A DNA stretch of 39,574 nucleotides from an uncultured Granulosicoccaceae bacterium. Its GTDB lineage: Bacteria; Pseudomonadota; Gammaproteobacteria; Granulosicoccales; Granulosicoccaceae. The translations under genes and the position numbers were made by a program. Location of the stretch: NCBI GenBank assembly GCA_938041955.1, contig CALISD010000123.1, positions 1-39,574 of the forward strand. The letters are read 5' to 3'. Below, piece by piece: positions 1 to 8,822 of the stretch (the stretch's first letter is position 1; every line of letters starts with the position of its first letter). The notes below the pieces were generated by a model that did no database searches, was not told the DNA's origin, and saw only the letters and a program-made list of their open reading frames with translations.

Positions 1-132
1 TTGCAAAAAGAAGTAACACCGAAAGTGGTCGAAATTCAGGAGCGAATTCAAAACACTGTATCTGAAAAAGAATGGGATTCGTTAGCACGCATACTGGGAA
101 AAATCACCACGGCGATGAAAACGAATAACTAA
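1..132 (+). CDS. C-terminal fragment of a possible MarR-family regulator (5' end outside window)
   Basis: An open frame runs in from the left edge and stops at TAA 130-132, giving 43 visible residues. The fragment is helical and charged and ends in the pattern SEKEWDSLARILGKI. This resembles the last helices of MarR-type regulators, where a short 'ls.eE...L..lL.kl' segment completes the dimerisation domain. The DNA-binding part is not in the window, so the assignment rests on a short stretch and could be wrong. The next gene starts 265 bases downstream on the same strand. The gap between them contains nothing I recognise. Confidence 0.35.
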   Translation: MQKEVTPKVVEIQERIQNTVSEKEWDSLARILGKITTAMKTNN

Positions 133-397
133 ACAGCTGCTAAAGATTCGATAAAACCAGCCTGGATGGAGCGCTTTACGAACTAGATTCAAAGGTAACT
201 ACACACCTGTCGTATCCTTTGGGTGTCGTCGTTCGTACTCAAATACACTGGCGCAAAAAGCTACAAAGACCGCAAAACCAGTTGAATATTTGAATGCAGT
301 TCGTTTTCGAAAGGCCGGTTACATTGAGTTGAGTGATTGTCGCATCAGATGTAGTGGTAAAGCACTTAAGACCCTCCATTCGTAAGTTGACTGATAT

Positions 398-1582
398 ATG
401 AGTAAAAAAGCTATGACCTCAAAAATGTCTGACATCGCAGAGCGGAAGCGCGGCGCTATTCTAGGTGCAGCCGTGGCTGACGCTGCGGCGCTTGGTTTTC
501 ATTGGCTTTACGATCAGTCCAGAATTCTCGCACTGGCGCCAGATAATCCGGAATTCAGGCAGCCTGACGGTGCAGACTATGAGGGGGTTGCCGGATACTT
601 TGCACACGCACAAAAAAGCTCAGGCGATCTCTCTCAATACGGCGAGCAACACGCCACCATGCTAAGAGCGCTTGACCAAAATCGGGGAACTTACGATAAA
701 GCGAAATACGAAACTGCATTCATCGAGTGCTTCGGCTATGGCGGTAGTTTCACAGGCTACATTGATCACCCCACACGCGACACCCTTAACAACATTATGA
801 TTGCCGAAAACGAGGCAGTCGCTCGAGCGACGGATCTTCCCTTTGATGGTACTGATGGGTTGAAAAGAAAGCTCATTACCAAGGTCCTTGGCAACGCGAA
901 AAATTTCACTGGCAAGGTGCTAAGAGAAGAGGTCGAAAAAGCGGTTCGAGTAACTGACAATGAAGAGTACCTTGTTGAACACGCGATGAAAATGTTGGAT
1001 CAATGGGAGAGCGTGCATGGCTACCATGGTGGCGACGATACACAACTACCGGCATTGTCAAAGTTGCCGGCACTTGTGGCGGTGTACGCTCAGCAAGAGA
1101 GCTTGCATGCTGTGGTTGATTCTGCGATTCGTGTTACGAACAACAACGACGAAGCAGTCGCGTTTGGTCAGGCCAGTGCCAGCATCATCGAGGCGGCGAT
1201 AATCACCGGTGATCCGTTACTGGCGGTCGATGCGGTGAGGCAGGAGCAGACCGGGTTGGTAGTATTGTGTGTCGAACAAGCGCTTGCGTCTCTGGATAGA
1301 AGCACGCCCGAAGTGACTGCCGAATGGGGTATGGCTTGTCAGTTGTCTATAGGATTCCCAAGCGCCGTGCACAATATTTCCAGGTCCGGTTCTTTTACCG
1401 AGGCTGTCCGACAAAACATCTACGCAGGTGGTGACTCCTGCGGCCGATCTATTTTGATTGGCGCTGTAATGGGTGCCTGTTTTGGGATAGGTACAGAGAA
1501 GGGCATTCCAGAGCAGTGGATTGAGAAACTCAATGCCTCCGATGCCATTTTACGGGGCATCGGTCAGTTGTTGGATGCCTGA
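398..1582 (+). CDS. ADP-ribosylglycohydrolase family protein
   Basis: This 394-residue protein matches the ADP-ribosylglycohydrolase (DraG/ARH) fold family, whose members remove ADP-ribose from proteins or small molecules using two Mg2+ ions. The N-terminal motif RGAILGAAVADAAALGFHW corresponds to the family's first glycine-rich helix. The C-terminal motif GGDSCGRSILIGAVMGACFG corresponds to the second metal-binding segment, usually GxGDxDTxAxxxGxxxGA. Here the second acidic residue of the usual D-x-D is replaced (GGDSCGRS), so the metal site may differ and the substrate cannot be assigned. ATG 398 is the first in-frame start; ATGs at 413 and 425 are alternatives, and none has a strong ribosome-binding site. 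The gene converges on the HDAC-like gene downstream. Confidence 0.8.
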   Translation: MSKKAMTSKMSDIAERKRGAILGAAVADAAALGFHWLYDQSRILALAPDNPEFRQPDGADYEGVAGYFAHAQKSSGDLSQYGEQHATMLRALDQNRGTYDKAKYETAFIECFGYGGSFTGYIDHPTRDTLNNIMIAENEAVARATDLPFDGTDGLKRKLITKVLGNAKNFTGKVLREEVEKAVRVTDNEEYLVEHAMKMLDQWESVHGYHGGDDTQLPALSKLPALVAVYAQQESLHAVVDSAIRVTNNNDEAVAFGQASASIIEAAIITGDPLLAVDAVRQEQTGLVVLCVEQALASLDRSTPEVTAEWGMACQLSIGFPSAVHNISRSGSFTEAVRQNIYAGGDSCGRSILIGAVMGACFGIGTEKGIPEQWIEKLNASDAILRGIGQLLDA

Positions 1583-1692
1583 ACAGATAGTAAGTCTGGT
1601 GTCAAACGGGTGAACTCAATGGTGAGATCTGAATTTTATTTTATGGCCGTTTGAATTCCGTGTGGTCAGGCTAGTGGTAAGTGGACTATCAG

Positions 1693-1716
1693 GGGGCCAA
1701 CTTATTCATTGGCCCC
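1693..1716. terminator. Candidate bidirectional hairpin between convergent genes
   Basis: GGGGCCAA at 1693-1700 and TTGGCCCC at 1709-1716 form a perfect 8-bp stem with an 8-base loop. It sits between the ADP-ribosylglycohydrolase stop and the stop of the convergent HDAC-like gene. Neither strand has a clear U-tract after the stem, so this may be a termination-like or mRNA-stabilising hairpin rather than a classical intrinsic terminator. Confidence 0.4.
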
Positions 1717-1783
1717 GGATATAGGCGTTGCGTTTTACAATAAACGCAGCCTTCCATTGGGTAGGCATGTCAGGCATGGTTGG

Positions 1784-2710
1784 TTAACTCAAACGCATCA
1801 ATTCCCGCACATGTGCAGTTGCACTTCTGGCCAGGGCAGGCAGGGAATAACCGCCTTCCAGCATCGAGACAATACGACCATCAGCAGACGCATCGGCCAC
1901 AGTCATAATCTGCTCTGTAATCCAGATAAAGTCATTATCGCTCAGCGCCAAACCTGCAAGCGGGTCCTCAACGTGCGCATCGAAGCCGGCACTGATGAAA
2001 ATCATTTGTGGTTTGAAATCGGTTAGTGCAGGTATCCATTGATCAAGAATAGAGTGGCGAAACTCTTCACTGCCTGTACCACCCGGCAGCGGAACGTTGA
2101 CTCGCTGACCGGCTACATTTGGGCGATGCCCCCCGGGGTAGAACGGATGCTGAAACGATGAGCAGAAAAGAATATTGTTGTCTCCATCAACGATATCTTC
2201 GGTGCCATTGCCGTGGTGTACATCAAAATCAACTATCGCTACACGCTTTAATCCGTGTGTTTGAATAGCGTGCCTTGCCGCTATCGCAATGTTGCCGAAA
2301 AAGCAAAAGCCCATCGCGTGTGTTTTTTCTGCATGATGGCCCGGTGGTCTGGTGGCACAAAATGCATTGTCTACTTCACCCGAAATGACTTTATCGGTGG
2401 CGAGTAGCCCGGCCCCGACTCCGCGCAATGCGGCGTTCAGTGAGTATGGGTTCATTGATGTGTCTGCATCCAGCTGCACACTACCAGAGGTAGGTGAATT
2501 CGATACGATGGAATCAATATACGATTGCGGATGACAGCACAGTGCTGCATCCGGTTCGGCCAACGGTGCATCGTAGTGTTTCAGGTAATCGTACAGATCC
2601 TGCTTTTTAAGTTGATCAAGTATGGCGCTAATACGCTGTGGACATTCAGGATGGCCAGGGCTGATTTCGTGCAGCACACAATCGTCGTGGGTGATGAGAG
2701 CGGTAGGCAT
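1784..2710 (-). CDS. Histone deacetylase family protein (AcuC/acetylpolyamine amidohydrolase-like)
   Basis: This is a zinc-dependent class I/II HDAC-fold hydrolase that removes acyl groups from lysine or polyamine amines. With the start at ATG 2710 the protein has 308 residues. It shows the tandem-His motif RPPGHHAEK (H125, H126), the metal ligands in DFDVHHGNGTEDI (D163, H165), a third ligand in SAGFDAHVEDPL (D244) and the glycine-tyrosine end motif LEGGY. A longer frame begins at ATG 2785, but its extra 25 residues do not resemble the family, which normally starts MxTxLIxHxxCLxHxxxPGHPExPxR. The gene is divergent from the Pat acetyltransferase with a gap of about 110 bases, a context that suggests it opposes protein acetylation as AcuC does. 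Acetylpolyamine hydrolysis remains an alternative. Confidence 0.88.
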   Translation of the reverse strand: MPTALITHDDCVLHEISPGHPECPQRISAILDQLKKQDLYDYLKHYDAPLAEPDAALCCHPQSYIDSIVSNSPTSGSVQLDADTSMNPYSLNAALRGVGAGLLATDKVISGEVDNAFCATRPPGHHAEKTHAMGFCFFGNIAIAARHAIQTHGLKRVAIVDFDVHHGNGTEDIVDGDNNILFCSSFQHPFYPGGHRPNVAGQRVNVPLPGGTGSEEFRHSILDQWIPALTDFKPQMIFISAGFDAHVEDPLAGLALSDNDFIWITEQIMTVADASADGRIVSMLEGGYSLPALARSATAHVRELMRLS

Positions 2711-2822
2711 GTTTACAAGACCGGAATGATGTTCAAACCGCAAATATAACAGCAAACCCCGGTTTTCGCTTCGCAGAGGTTCCATTGATACAACATTGGG
2801 CAGACTACGGTACTATTTATGA

Positions 2823-5486
2823 ATGTCGACAATTCATTTGGAAAAGCTACTCAACCCGCAATCGGTTGCCGTAATAGGCGCAAGTGACCGCGAGGGCGCG
2901 CCCGGGCGGGCTATCGCAGAGAGCCTGTTGAGCGGTAACTTCTCTGGCCCTTTGTACTTTATTAATCCCCGCTATAAAACGGTGCTTGGACAACCGTGCT
3001 TCCGGTCCCTTAAAAAGATCAATGTTACGCCCGATCTGGTGATCATTCTGGTTCCAGAGCGTATTGTCAGCCGCACGCTAATTGAAGCCGCAGACAATGG
3101 CTGCAAAGTAGCGATTGTTATGTCTGCGGTCAAAAACAGTCTGGCGCTGCACAGCTTGGCACAAGAGTTAGGTGTGCGCTTGCTTGGCCCGTATTGCGCC
3201 GGCTTGATCAGGCCGCATCTGAATTTGAATGCAACTTATTCAAACAGCCTGGTTGTTTCCGGTTCACTGGCAATTGTGACCGAGTCTGCATCACTGGGGG
3301 CTGCGATCATGGACTGGGCAGAGCCAAGTGGCGTTGGTTTTTCTGCGGTGTTGTCCACCGGCAGGGATACAGATATTACGTTACCGGACTTACTTGATTT
3401 ACTCGCTGAAGACCAGCACACCAGGGCAATAATTATTTATCTGGACCGTGTGCATCACACCCGTTCTTTTCTCAGTGCTATCAGTGCCGCTGCCCGAATC
3501 AAACCGGTGGTGCTGATGAAGTCCACTCAGGAGGCTGCGCGTTATTGTGATGCTCAGGCGCGGACGGGAGAAATCTATTCTACTGAAACGGTGTTTCAGA
3601 GTGCCATGCGCCGTGCGGGTGTTGTTCGTGTTAAATCATTTTCCAATTTGTTCTCTGCGGCAAAAATACTGACTTCAGGGCTCCGTATAAAAGGCAAACG
3701 CATCGCTGTTATTAGCAACGGGGCGGCTCCAGCCATGCTCGCCTGTGAGCGTATTGCGACCAAAGGCTTCACACTTCCAGAACTACCAGAGCCAGTCTTT
3801 AAGGGACTTCAAAGAGAGCTGGGAGATTCGTGGAAGGGCCGTAATCCTATGGTATTGCGGGACGCAGAAAATCTGACTCATCAATACACGCATGTACTGA
3901 AGGCATTAAAGGACACCAATGATTATGATGCAATACTGGTACTTTTCGCGCCGGATGCCCGTAACAAACCAATCGCAATAGCCAGCGTTATCATCGAGCA
4001 CAGTGCAAAACATATCCCGGTGCTTGCGAGCTTTATGGGTGAGGCGAGTGTGGCCGGCAGTAGAGAGCTACTGACAGAAAATAAGGTGCCTTGCTTTCGA
4101 ACTCCGGAGGCGGCAACAGACGCTTTTGATTTTCTACATCGCTATTTGCTTAGCCAGCAACAGTTGCTGCAACTACCTAACCCCACTTCACGCTATACAC
4201 GAGCCGACGCAAGTAGCGCAAAAGTCTTGATCAACAAAGCGATCGATAATGGAGAGCGTGTTCTGGGGCCACAACAAACCCGCACACTACTGGCGTTGTT
4301 TGATATCAATGTACTACCGGCCCTGCGAGCAACCAGTGTAGAAGACGCTTTGGAGTGTGCACATAAGCTGACTTACCCGGTTGCCATGAAGCTGGTATCA
4401 CCTAACATTCGCTATAAAGCTGAAGTATCCGGGTCTGTGATTAATATTGAATCTGATGCACAGCTGCGGCTAGCCTATAACAAGATTTCAACCCAGCTGC
4501 AGAGGCTCCGGCCACAGGCGGAGTTTCGCGGTGTTCTCATTGAAACCATGTACCAGGAAACCAATACACGACATCTGGCCATGAGCCTGACGCGTGATTC
4601 CACCTTTGGCCCGGTAATCAGCGTGGGCGTGGGAGGTGATCTGTCGACGCTGGTTCAACAACGAGCCGCTCAGCTGCCTCCATTGAACAACTTTCTGATA
4701 GATACAATGCTTGCCACACCTACAATCGCTAACTACCTGGGTGAATTCAGGCATCAGCCACCTGTCGGCACAAAGGCCGCCGCCCATGTGCTGCGTCGAC
4801 TGTCCGAGATGGCTTGCGAGCTCCCGGATGTATTTTCGGTAGATATCAACCCAGTCGTCGTAGGTCCTGATAAGGCCATTGCCATGGAAGTGCAGGTGGT
4901 ATTGGAGCGTGCGAAAGACCAAAAAGAATACGCCCACCTGGCAATTCATCCCTACCCCTGGCGGTGGGTTCGGCTGACGAAGCTGAAGCACGGTCACACC
5001 GTACAGTTGAGACCCATACGGCCTGAGGATGGCGTGTCGATAAAGAACATGGTGCATAACATGTCAGCCGAGTCGCGATATTTCCGGTTTATGCATGCCA
5101 TCAATGACCTGTCACCACAGATGGTCGCGCAATTCACCAAACTCGATTACGACCGGCAAATGGCTTTTGTTGCGGTGCAGGGCAGCGGTCAGGGGGAGGT
5201 GGTTGGGGTAAGTCGGTACGCCATGAGCAACGATCGCCTGCAAGGCGAATTTGCGATATCCATTGCTGATAGCTGGCAAGGTCGTGGTTTGGCTTCGGCT
5301 TTAATGAAACTGATTATTGAACATGCCAAAGCACAAGGACTCAAAGCACTGGTGGGTGATGTACTGAAGGTCAACGCACCTATGCGGGGGTTGATGAAAA
5401 GTCTCGATTTCATCGCCAGCGCAGACCCGCACGACCGCGATATACAGCGCTTTACTCTGCCATTAACCGACGGCTCTTATGAATAA
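2823..5486 (+). CDS. pat: Pat/PatZ-type protein lysine acetyltransferase (ADP-forming acyl-CoA synthetase-like fused to GNAT)
   Basis: The 887 residues match the length and domain order of Salmonella Pat and E. coli PatZ. In order these are a CoA-binding Rossmann domain (about 5-130, PQSVAVIGASDREG), succinyl-CoA-ligase-like domains (about 140-450), an ATP-grasp domain (about 465-700, YPVAMKLVSPNIRYKAE), and a C-terminal GNAT domain (about 730-887). The GNAT part carries the acetyl-CoA loop QGRGLASALM and a glutamate at residue 809 in GEFAISI, where the family has its catalytic Glu. Family members acetylate and inactivate acetyl-CoA synthetase and other enzymes, with the synthetase-like part acting as a regulatory domain. 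ATG 2823 is the natural start. The downstream VF530 gene overlaps the stop by 8 bases, implying translational coupling, and the upstream divergent gene encodes a deacetylase. Confidence 0.92.
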   Translation: MSTIHLEKLLNPQSVAVIGASDREGAPGRAIAESLLSGNFSGPLYFINPRYKTVLGQPCFRSLKKINVTPDLVIILVPERIVSRTLIEAADNGCKVAIVMSAVKNSLALHSLAQELGVRLLGPYCAGLIRPHLNLNATYSNSLVVSGSLAIVTESASLGAAIMDWAEPSGVGFSAVLSTGRDTDITLPDLLDLLAEDQHTRAIIIYLDRVHHTRSFLSAISAAARIKPVVLMKSTQEAARYCDAQARTGEIYSTETVFQSAMRRAGVVRVKSFSNLFSAAKILTSGLRIKGKRIAVISNGAAPAMLACERIATKGFTLPELPEPVFKGLQRELGDSWKGRNPMVLRDAENLTHQYTHVLKALKDTNDYDAILVLFAPDARNKPIAIASVIIEHSAKHIPVLASFMGEASVAGSRELLTENKVPCFRTPEAATDAFDFLHRYLLSQQQLLQLPNPTSRYTRADASSAKVLINKAIDNGERVLGPQQTRTLLALFDINVLPALRATSVEDALECAHKLTYPVAMKLVSPNIRYKAEVSGSVINIESDAQLRLAYNKISTQLQRLRPQAEFRGVLIETMYQETNTRHLAMSLTRDSTFGPVISVGVGGDLSTLVQQRAAQLPPLNNFLIDTMLATPTIANYLGEFRHQPPVGTKAAAHVLRRLSEMACELPDVFSVDINPVVVGPDKAIAMEVQVVLERAKDQKEYAHLAIHPYPWRWVRLTKLKHGHTVQLRPIRPEDGVSIKNMVHNMSAESRYFRFMHAINDLSPQMVAQFTKLDYDRQMAFVAVQGSGQGEVVGVSRYAMSNDRLQGEFAISIADSWQGRGLASALMKLIIEHAKAQGLKALVGDVLKVNAPMRGLMKSLDFIASADPHDRDIQRFTLPLTDGSYE

Positions 5487-6066
5487 AGAAAACCCCCATA
5501 TAAACAACCCGCTGCAAGGGGTTGGTTTAAAAACAGTATTGGAAGAGTTAGTCACTTATTATGGTTTTGATATTCTTTATGCTTACTTGAATATGAACTG
5601 TTTTAAATCAAACCCCAGTATTGCGGCCAGTGCAAAATTTTTGAAGAAAACTGATTGGGCGCGTCATAAAGTAGAACTGTTTTATTTGTACCAGTATAAA
5701 AACCTGCCCAAAGTGTCGTCTGAGCAGTTTCATGTTGAGCCCAGAGAGCGCATCGTGCCAGAGAACCACAAGCCGGGAAAGCCAGCAGTATTAAGTATTG
5801 AGGACGCAGAGCGGTTACAGAAAAAGCGTGACAAAAATGCTGATAGCTATTCCGGTGGCCGCAATAGCTCGAGCAGAGTATACAACGAACGACGAACGCA
5901 GCCTGCGAGGTCAAAAGGCGGCGGACAGGGCGGAAAGCCGGATGTCTATAAAACTAGCGATACCTGGTCGACTCAGACGAGCCATAGCAAGTCAGATGAT
6001 GAGTCTGAAGAGAGTAGTCCTGCCCCGGCTTTTAACCCGTGGGGTAATTTCAAAAAAAGGAAGTGA
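5479..6066 (+). CDS. VF530 (DUF2132) family DNA-binding protein with long basic C-terminal extension
   Basis: Residues 9-75 match the VF530 family. They contain NPLQGVGLKTVLEELVTYYGF, split here by the family's LYAYLNMNCFKSNPS segment, followed by SAKFLKKTDWARHKVELFYL. VF530 proteins are small helical proteins with proposed double-stranded DNA binding and are normally about 70-90 residues long. Here a further ~120 residues follow, rich in Arg, Lys, Ser, Gly and Gln, low in complexity and probably disordered (for example the segment around RGGGQGGKPDVYK-like repeats near residue 145). The start codon lies inside the 3' end of the pat gene, so the two are probably cotranscribed. No specific function can be given. 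The extension could add nucleic-acid affinity. Confidence 0.82.
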   Translation: MNKENPHINNPLQGVGLKTVLEELVTYYGFDILYAYLNMNCFKSNPSIAASAKFLKKTDWARHKVELFYLYQYKNLPKVSSEQFHVEPRERIVPENHKPGKPAVLSIEDAERLQKKRDKNADSYSGGRNSSSRVYNERRTQPARSKGGGQGGKPDVYKTSDTWSTQTSHSKSDDESEESSPAPAFNPWGNFKKRK

Positions 6067-6144
6067 CGCGAGTTGATTCGATGCCAGGCAGACCTGTGGT
6101 TGCAACCTGTCTTGTAAATATTGAGAAGGTGAATGGTATTTACT

Positions 6145-6208
6145 TTGGTGACCTGGTGACCTGGTGGCTTGGTGGCTTGGTGGCTTGGTGGCTTGGTGGC
6201 TTGGTGTG
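6145..6208 (+). repeat. Octanucleotide tandem repeat (8 units, TTGGTGGC-type)
   Basis: Eight consecutive 8-base units occupy 6145-6208. The units run TTGGTGAC, CTGGTGAC, CTGGTGGC, then four identical TTGGTGGC, then TTGGTGTG. The array lies in the gap between the convergent VF530 and methyltransferase genes and is not inside any credible coding frame. The graded decay at both ends is typical of slipped-strand expansion. Confidence 0.95.
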
Positions 6209-6352
6209 ATGTCAATTGACGTGCCGGACTTGATCCGCTCGCTGACGCATCAGGTTTTCTTTGACGTGCAGGCTCGCTTTACTCTTGCGTCGTTGCGTGT
6301 AAGTTCCGTTTACGCAAAGAAACAAACTTGCTACTGAACATTCTGCCGAAAC

Positions 6353-6898
6353 TTAGCGACGAAGCACGCGGTAGTTATGCCCCCCGTGGTAGACCACCAG
6401 TATGGCACCTTCGACGGCGACCCGTTTAAAGAGGTTGCTCATATGAGTTATCTGATTTGGCCAGGGGTAGGCGAAAAATAAATCTACTTGTTGGTAGTTG
6501 ATCAATGGGGTCGGGTTGTCTTTAGGATAGATACTGCCATGAATAAATGTGGCTGGTATGGCATATTCCCGTGACGTCTCACGGGCCAGATCTATCAAGT
6601 CCTCTTCGATTTCTATTCCCGTTGCCGACATGCCCATGAACGAGGCGATCAGCGTAACCAGGCCGGTTCCGGAGCCCCATTCACAGAAGACAGGAGTGCG
6701 GTCAGGCAAGGTTTGTTTAACTACCGAATTTAGCAATTGCCAGCTAATCCTTCCATCCGCGGCAACGAACTCCGGGATACCGCCATCCTCTTCACTATGC
6801 GAGCAGAATTCATCGCCCGCTTCATTGCAGTGTTGGATAAGGAGGTTAACTTTTTCGGGCAGGTTGAAATGCTCGAATGATAGGTCGATCTTTTCCAT
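6353..6898 (-). CDS. Small class I SAM-dependent methyltransferase-like protein
   Basis: With the start at ATG 6898 the protein has 181 residues; the in-frame upstream GTG at 6928 is less likely. The central segment VFCEWGSGTGLVTLIA is a motif I nucleotide-binding loop (E-x-G-x-G-x-G), followed by an acidic end of strand 2 (GIEIEEDLIDLARE) and a DLFFAYPWPNQ segment in the motif IV position. This is the layout of a Rossmann-like S-adenosylmethionine methyltransferase. The substrate is unknown. The C-terminus is short after strand 5, so it may be a minimal member. It stands alone between a convergent gene and a roughly 400-base gap. Confidence 0.7.
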   Translation of the reverse strand: MEKIDLSFEHFNLPEKVNLLIQHCNEAGDEFCSHSEEDGGIPEFVAADGRISWQLLNSVVKQTLPDRTPVFCEWGSGTGLVTLIASFMGMSATGIEIEEDLIDLARETSREYAIPATFIHGSIYPKDNPTPLINYQQVDLFFAYPWPNQITHMSNLFKRVAVEGAILVVYHGGHNYRVLRR

Positions 6899-7324
6899 GG
6901 TCTTATTTATTAAACTCAAAGAAAACACGAGTGATTGTGCTGTTCTCGTACAGGCGAGTAATTATCACCGAAGGAGTGTTAGGCATTACGCCTGACACAT
7001 TGGGTCATCTTACAGTTTTAAATGCGAGTCGACCGAATGTATTAAGTGGGCTTACACTGTGTCGAGGTAAGAAGAATCCAGGAGTCTGTATTAGTGATTA
7101 ATACTGGCTGAGATAAGCGTTGGGGTAATTCCGTCATACGTGCAACATTGAATATTACTTTGGAGCGCGGTCGGGGATGAGCGACCGTGCGGAGTGGAAA
7201 GGGCTTGACTGCCAAATAATCAGCCGGTAACGCCAGTGTGGTTTTAACCGATGGCGCGGTAACTCTGGTATTTGAATTAGCGTTCAGAACAATCTGAATT
7301 ATTATGCGATCATCGTCATTGCCG
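6899..7324. other. Non-coding stretch between methyltransferase and TRAP operon
   Basis: No credible gene was found here. The one structural element is a short inverted repeat at 7168-7187, with CGGTCG and CGACCG arms and an 8-base loop. It lies about 140 bases beyond the dctM stop and has no U-tract. The stretch should contain the promoter of the methyltransferase gene, but I could not pick convincing -35/-10 boxes. Confidence 0.5.
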
Positions 7325-8821
7325 TCACCACTGGACTAGAAAAAGCGTGATCACAGGGAACGCCACCAGCAACACAACGCGCAATAAATCGGACACCACG
7401 AAAAACAAAACGGCTTTGTAAGTGTCAGTTATGGGGGTCTCTCTGTCCATCGAATTGATAATAAATAGGTTCATTCCGACCGGCGGTGTTATTAAGCCGA
7501 CCTCAACGACGATCAATACCAATATGCCGAACCAGATACCGACTTGTTCAATGTTTATTCTGGAAAGTGCGCCTTTAGAGACCCCACGCAATTTCATTGC
7601 GCGCACCTGCTCACGCGTTAACTCTATGCCTTCAGCAAGGCTGGCCTTGATACTTTGCAACATGTCTGGTGCCAGCTCTACACCGCTCTTAAGTGCAGCA
7701 GTTGCGCGTCTTGCATGCAGTTCCGCCATGGTCACCATACCGAAGTCAAGTTCGAGAACGATGGGCCAGAAAATTGGAATGGTTAGCAGGATCATTGACA
7801 GGCTGTCCATCAGACAACCAAGCACTAAATAGAAGACCAGAATGATCACCAGTATCAGTAATGGGCTATAACCCTGATCACTTACCCATATGGCCAGTTC
7901 CTGGGGTACCTGGGTGAGTGCCAGAAATCCATTGTAGAAACCGGCACCCAATACAATGAAAAAGATCATTGCTGTTGAGCGCGCAGTGACCATAAAGCTC
8001 TCACTGAGCGTCTTGCGATTTAAACCGCCGTTAGCAAATGCAATGAGGCCCGTACCGAAGGCGCCAACCGCGGCACCTTCTGTGGGAGTGAACCAACCAA
8101 GATAAATTCCACCAACAACGACTGCGAAAACAAGTAGTACAGGCCACACAGCAGCCAGTGCATGCATGCGCTCCCGGTAACTTACGCGTTCTTTTAAACC
8201 GGCAGATTTCGGGTAAATTCGAACGTATATTGATATCGCAATGATGTAGCCGAGTGCTGCAAGTAAGCCGGGGATGAAGGCTGCTAAAAAAAGCTTGGCG
8301 ATGTTTTGTTCAGTTAAAATTGCGTATATGACCAGTACGACGGAAGGCGGTATCAGAATACCCAGTGTGCCGCCGGCGGCCAGGGTTGCCGTTGAAAAGC
8401 CGCCTGCATAACCATATTTGCGTAACTCCGGTAGTGCTACCCGCCCCATGGTCGCTGCGGTGGCGAGGGATGAGCCACATATGGAGCCAAACCCTGCGCA
8501 AGCGCCGACAGCCGCCATCGCTACGCCCCCTTTGCGGTGGCCCAGCCAGCTTGCAGCCGCTTTAAACAATGCCTGTGACATCCCACCCATGGTGGCGAAC
8601 TGTCCCATTAACAGAAACATCGGAACAATCGAAAGTGTGTAGCTGGAGAAGGTGCCGAATGTTTCGGACTTAAGGCGTGCGAAAGGAATGCTGGTGTCAC
8701 CGGTGACAATCGCAAGCCCGGCAAGACCGACGATGAACATGGTGAGTCCAATCGGAACCCGTATAAAGATGAGTATCAGAACAGCCGGAAAGGACAACAG
8801 TCCTATTGCAAAATCACTCAA
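7325..8821 (-). CDS. dctM: TRAP transporter large permease subunit (DctM) with a ~60-residue insertion
   Basis: This is the large membrane subunit of a tripartite ATP-independent periplasmic transporter, which drives Na+-coupled uptake of organic acids. Many hydrophobic helices are visible along with family motifs (FGSICGSSLATAATMG, GTLGILIPPS, PTEGAAVGAFG, VGLITPPVGMNLF). TTG 8821 is chosen because it follows the dctQ stop directly and has an AGAGG element about 7 bases upstream. The first TTG of the frame, at 8863, would overlap dctQ by 41 bases. The length is 498 residues against a usual ~425. The excess is a charged helical insert at about residues 361-424 (from MAELHARRATAALK to KGALSRINIEQ), between the IPIFWPIV and IWFGILVL helices. 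It is the last gene of the dctPQM operon. Confidence 0.9.
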   Translation of the reverse strand: MSDFAIGLLSFPAVLILIFIRVPIGLTMFIVGLAGLAIVTGDTSIPFARLKSETFGTFSSYTLSIVPMFLLMGQFATMGGMSQALFKAAASWLGHRKGGVAMAAVGACAGFGSICGSSLATAATMGRVALPELRKYGYAGGFSTATLAAGGTLGILIPPSVVLVIYAILTEQNIAKLFLAAFIPGLLAALGYIIAISIYVRIYPKSAGLKERVSYRERMHALAAVWPVLLVFAVVVGGIYLGWFTPTEGAAVGAFGTGLIAFANGGLNRKTLSESFMVTARSTAMIFFIVLGAGFYNGFLALTQVPQELAIWVSDQGYSPLLILVIILVFYLVLGCLMDSLSMILLTIPIFWPIVLELDFGMVTMAELHARRATAALKSGVELAPDMLQSIKASLAEGIELTREQVRAMKLRGVSKGALSRINIEQVGIWFGILVLIVVEVGLITPPVGMNLFIINSMDRETPITDTYKAVLFFVVSDLLRVVLLVAFPVITLFLVQW

Positions 8822-8822
8822 G

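Noticed and set aside
4488..5057. 189-codon minus-strand frame inside pat
   Set aside because: It is antisense to the ATP-grasp and GNAT part of a clear gene and has no protein-like features.
5973..6215. Minus-strand frame with repeated His-Gln-Ala-Thr-Lys-Pro-Pro units
   Set aside because: The repeats simply translate the octanucleotide array, and the rest of the frame lies antisense to the VF530 gene.
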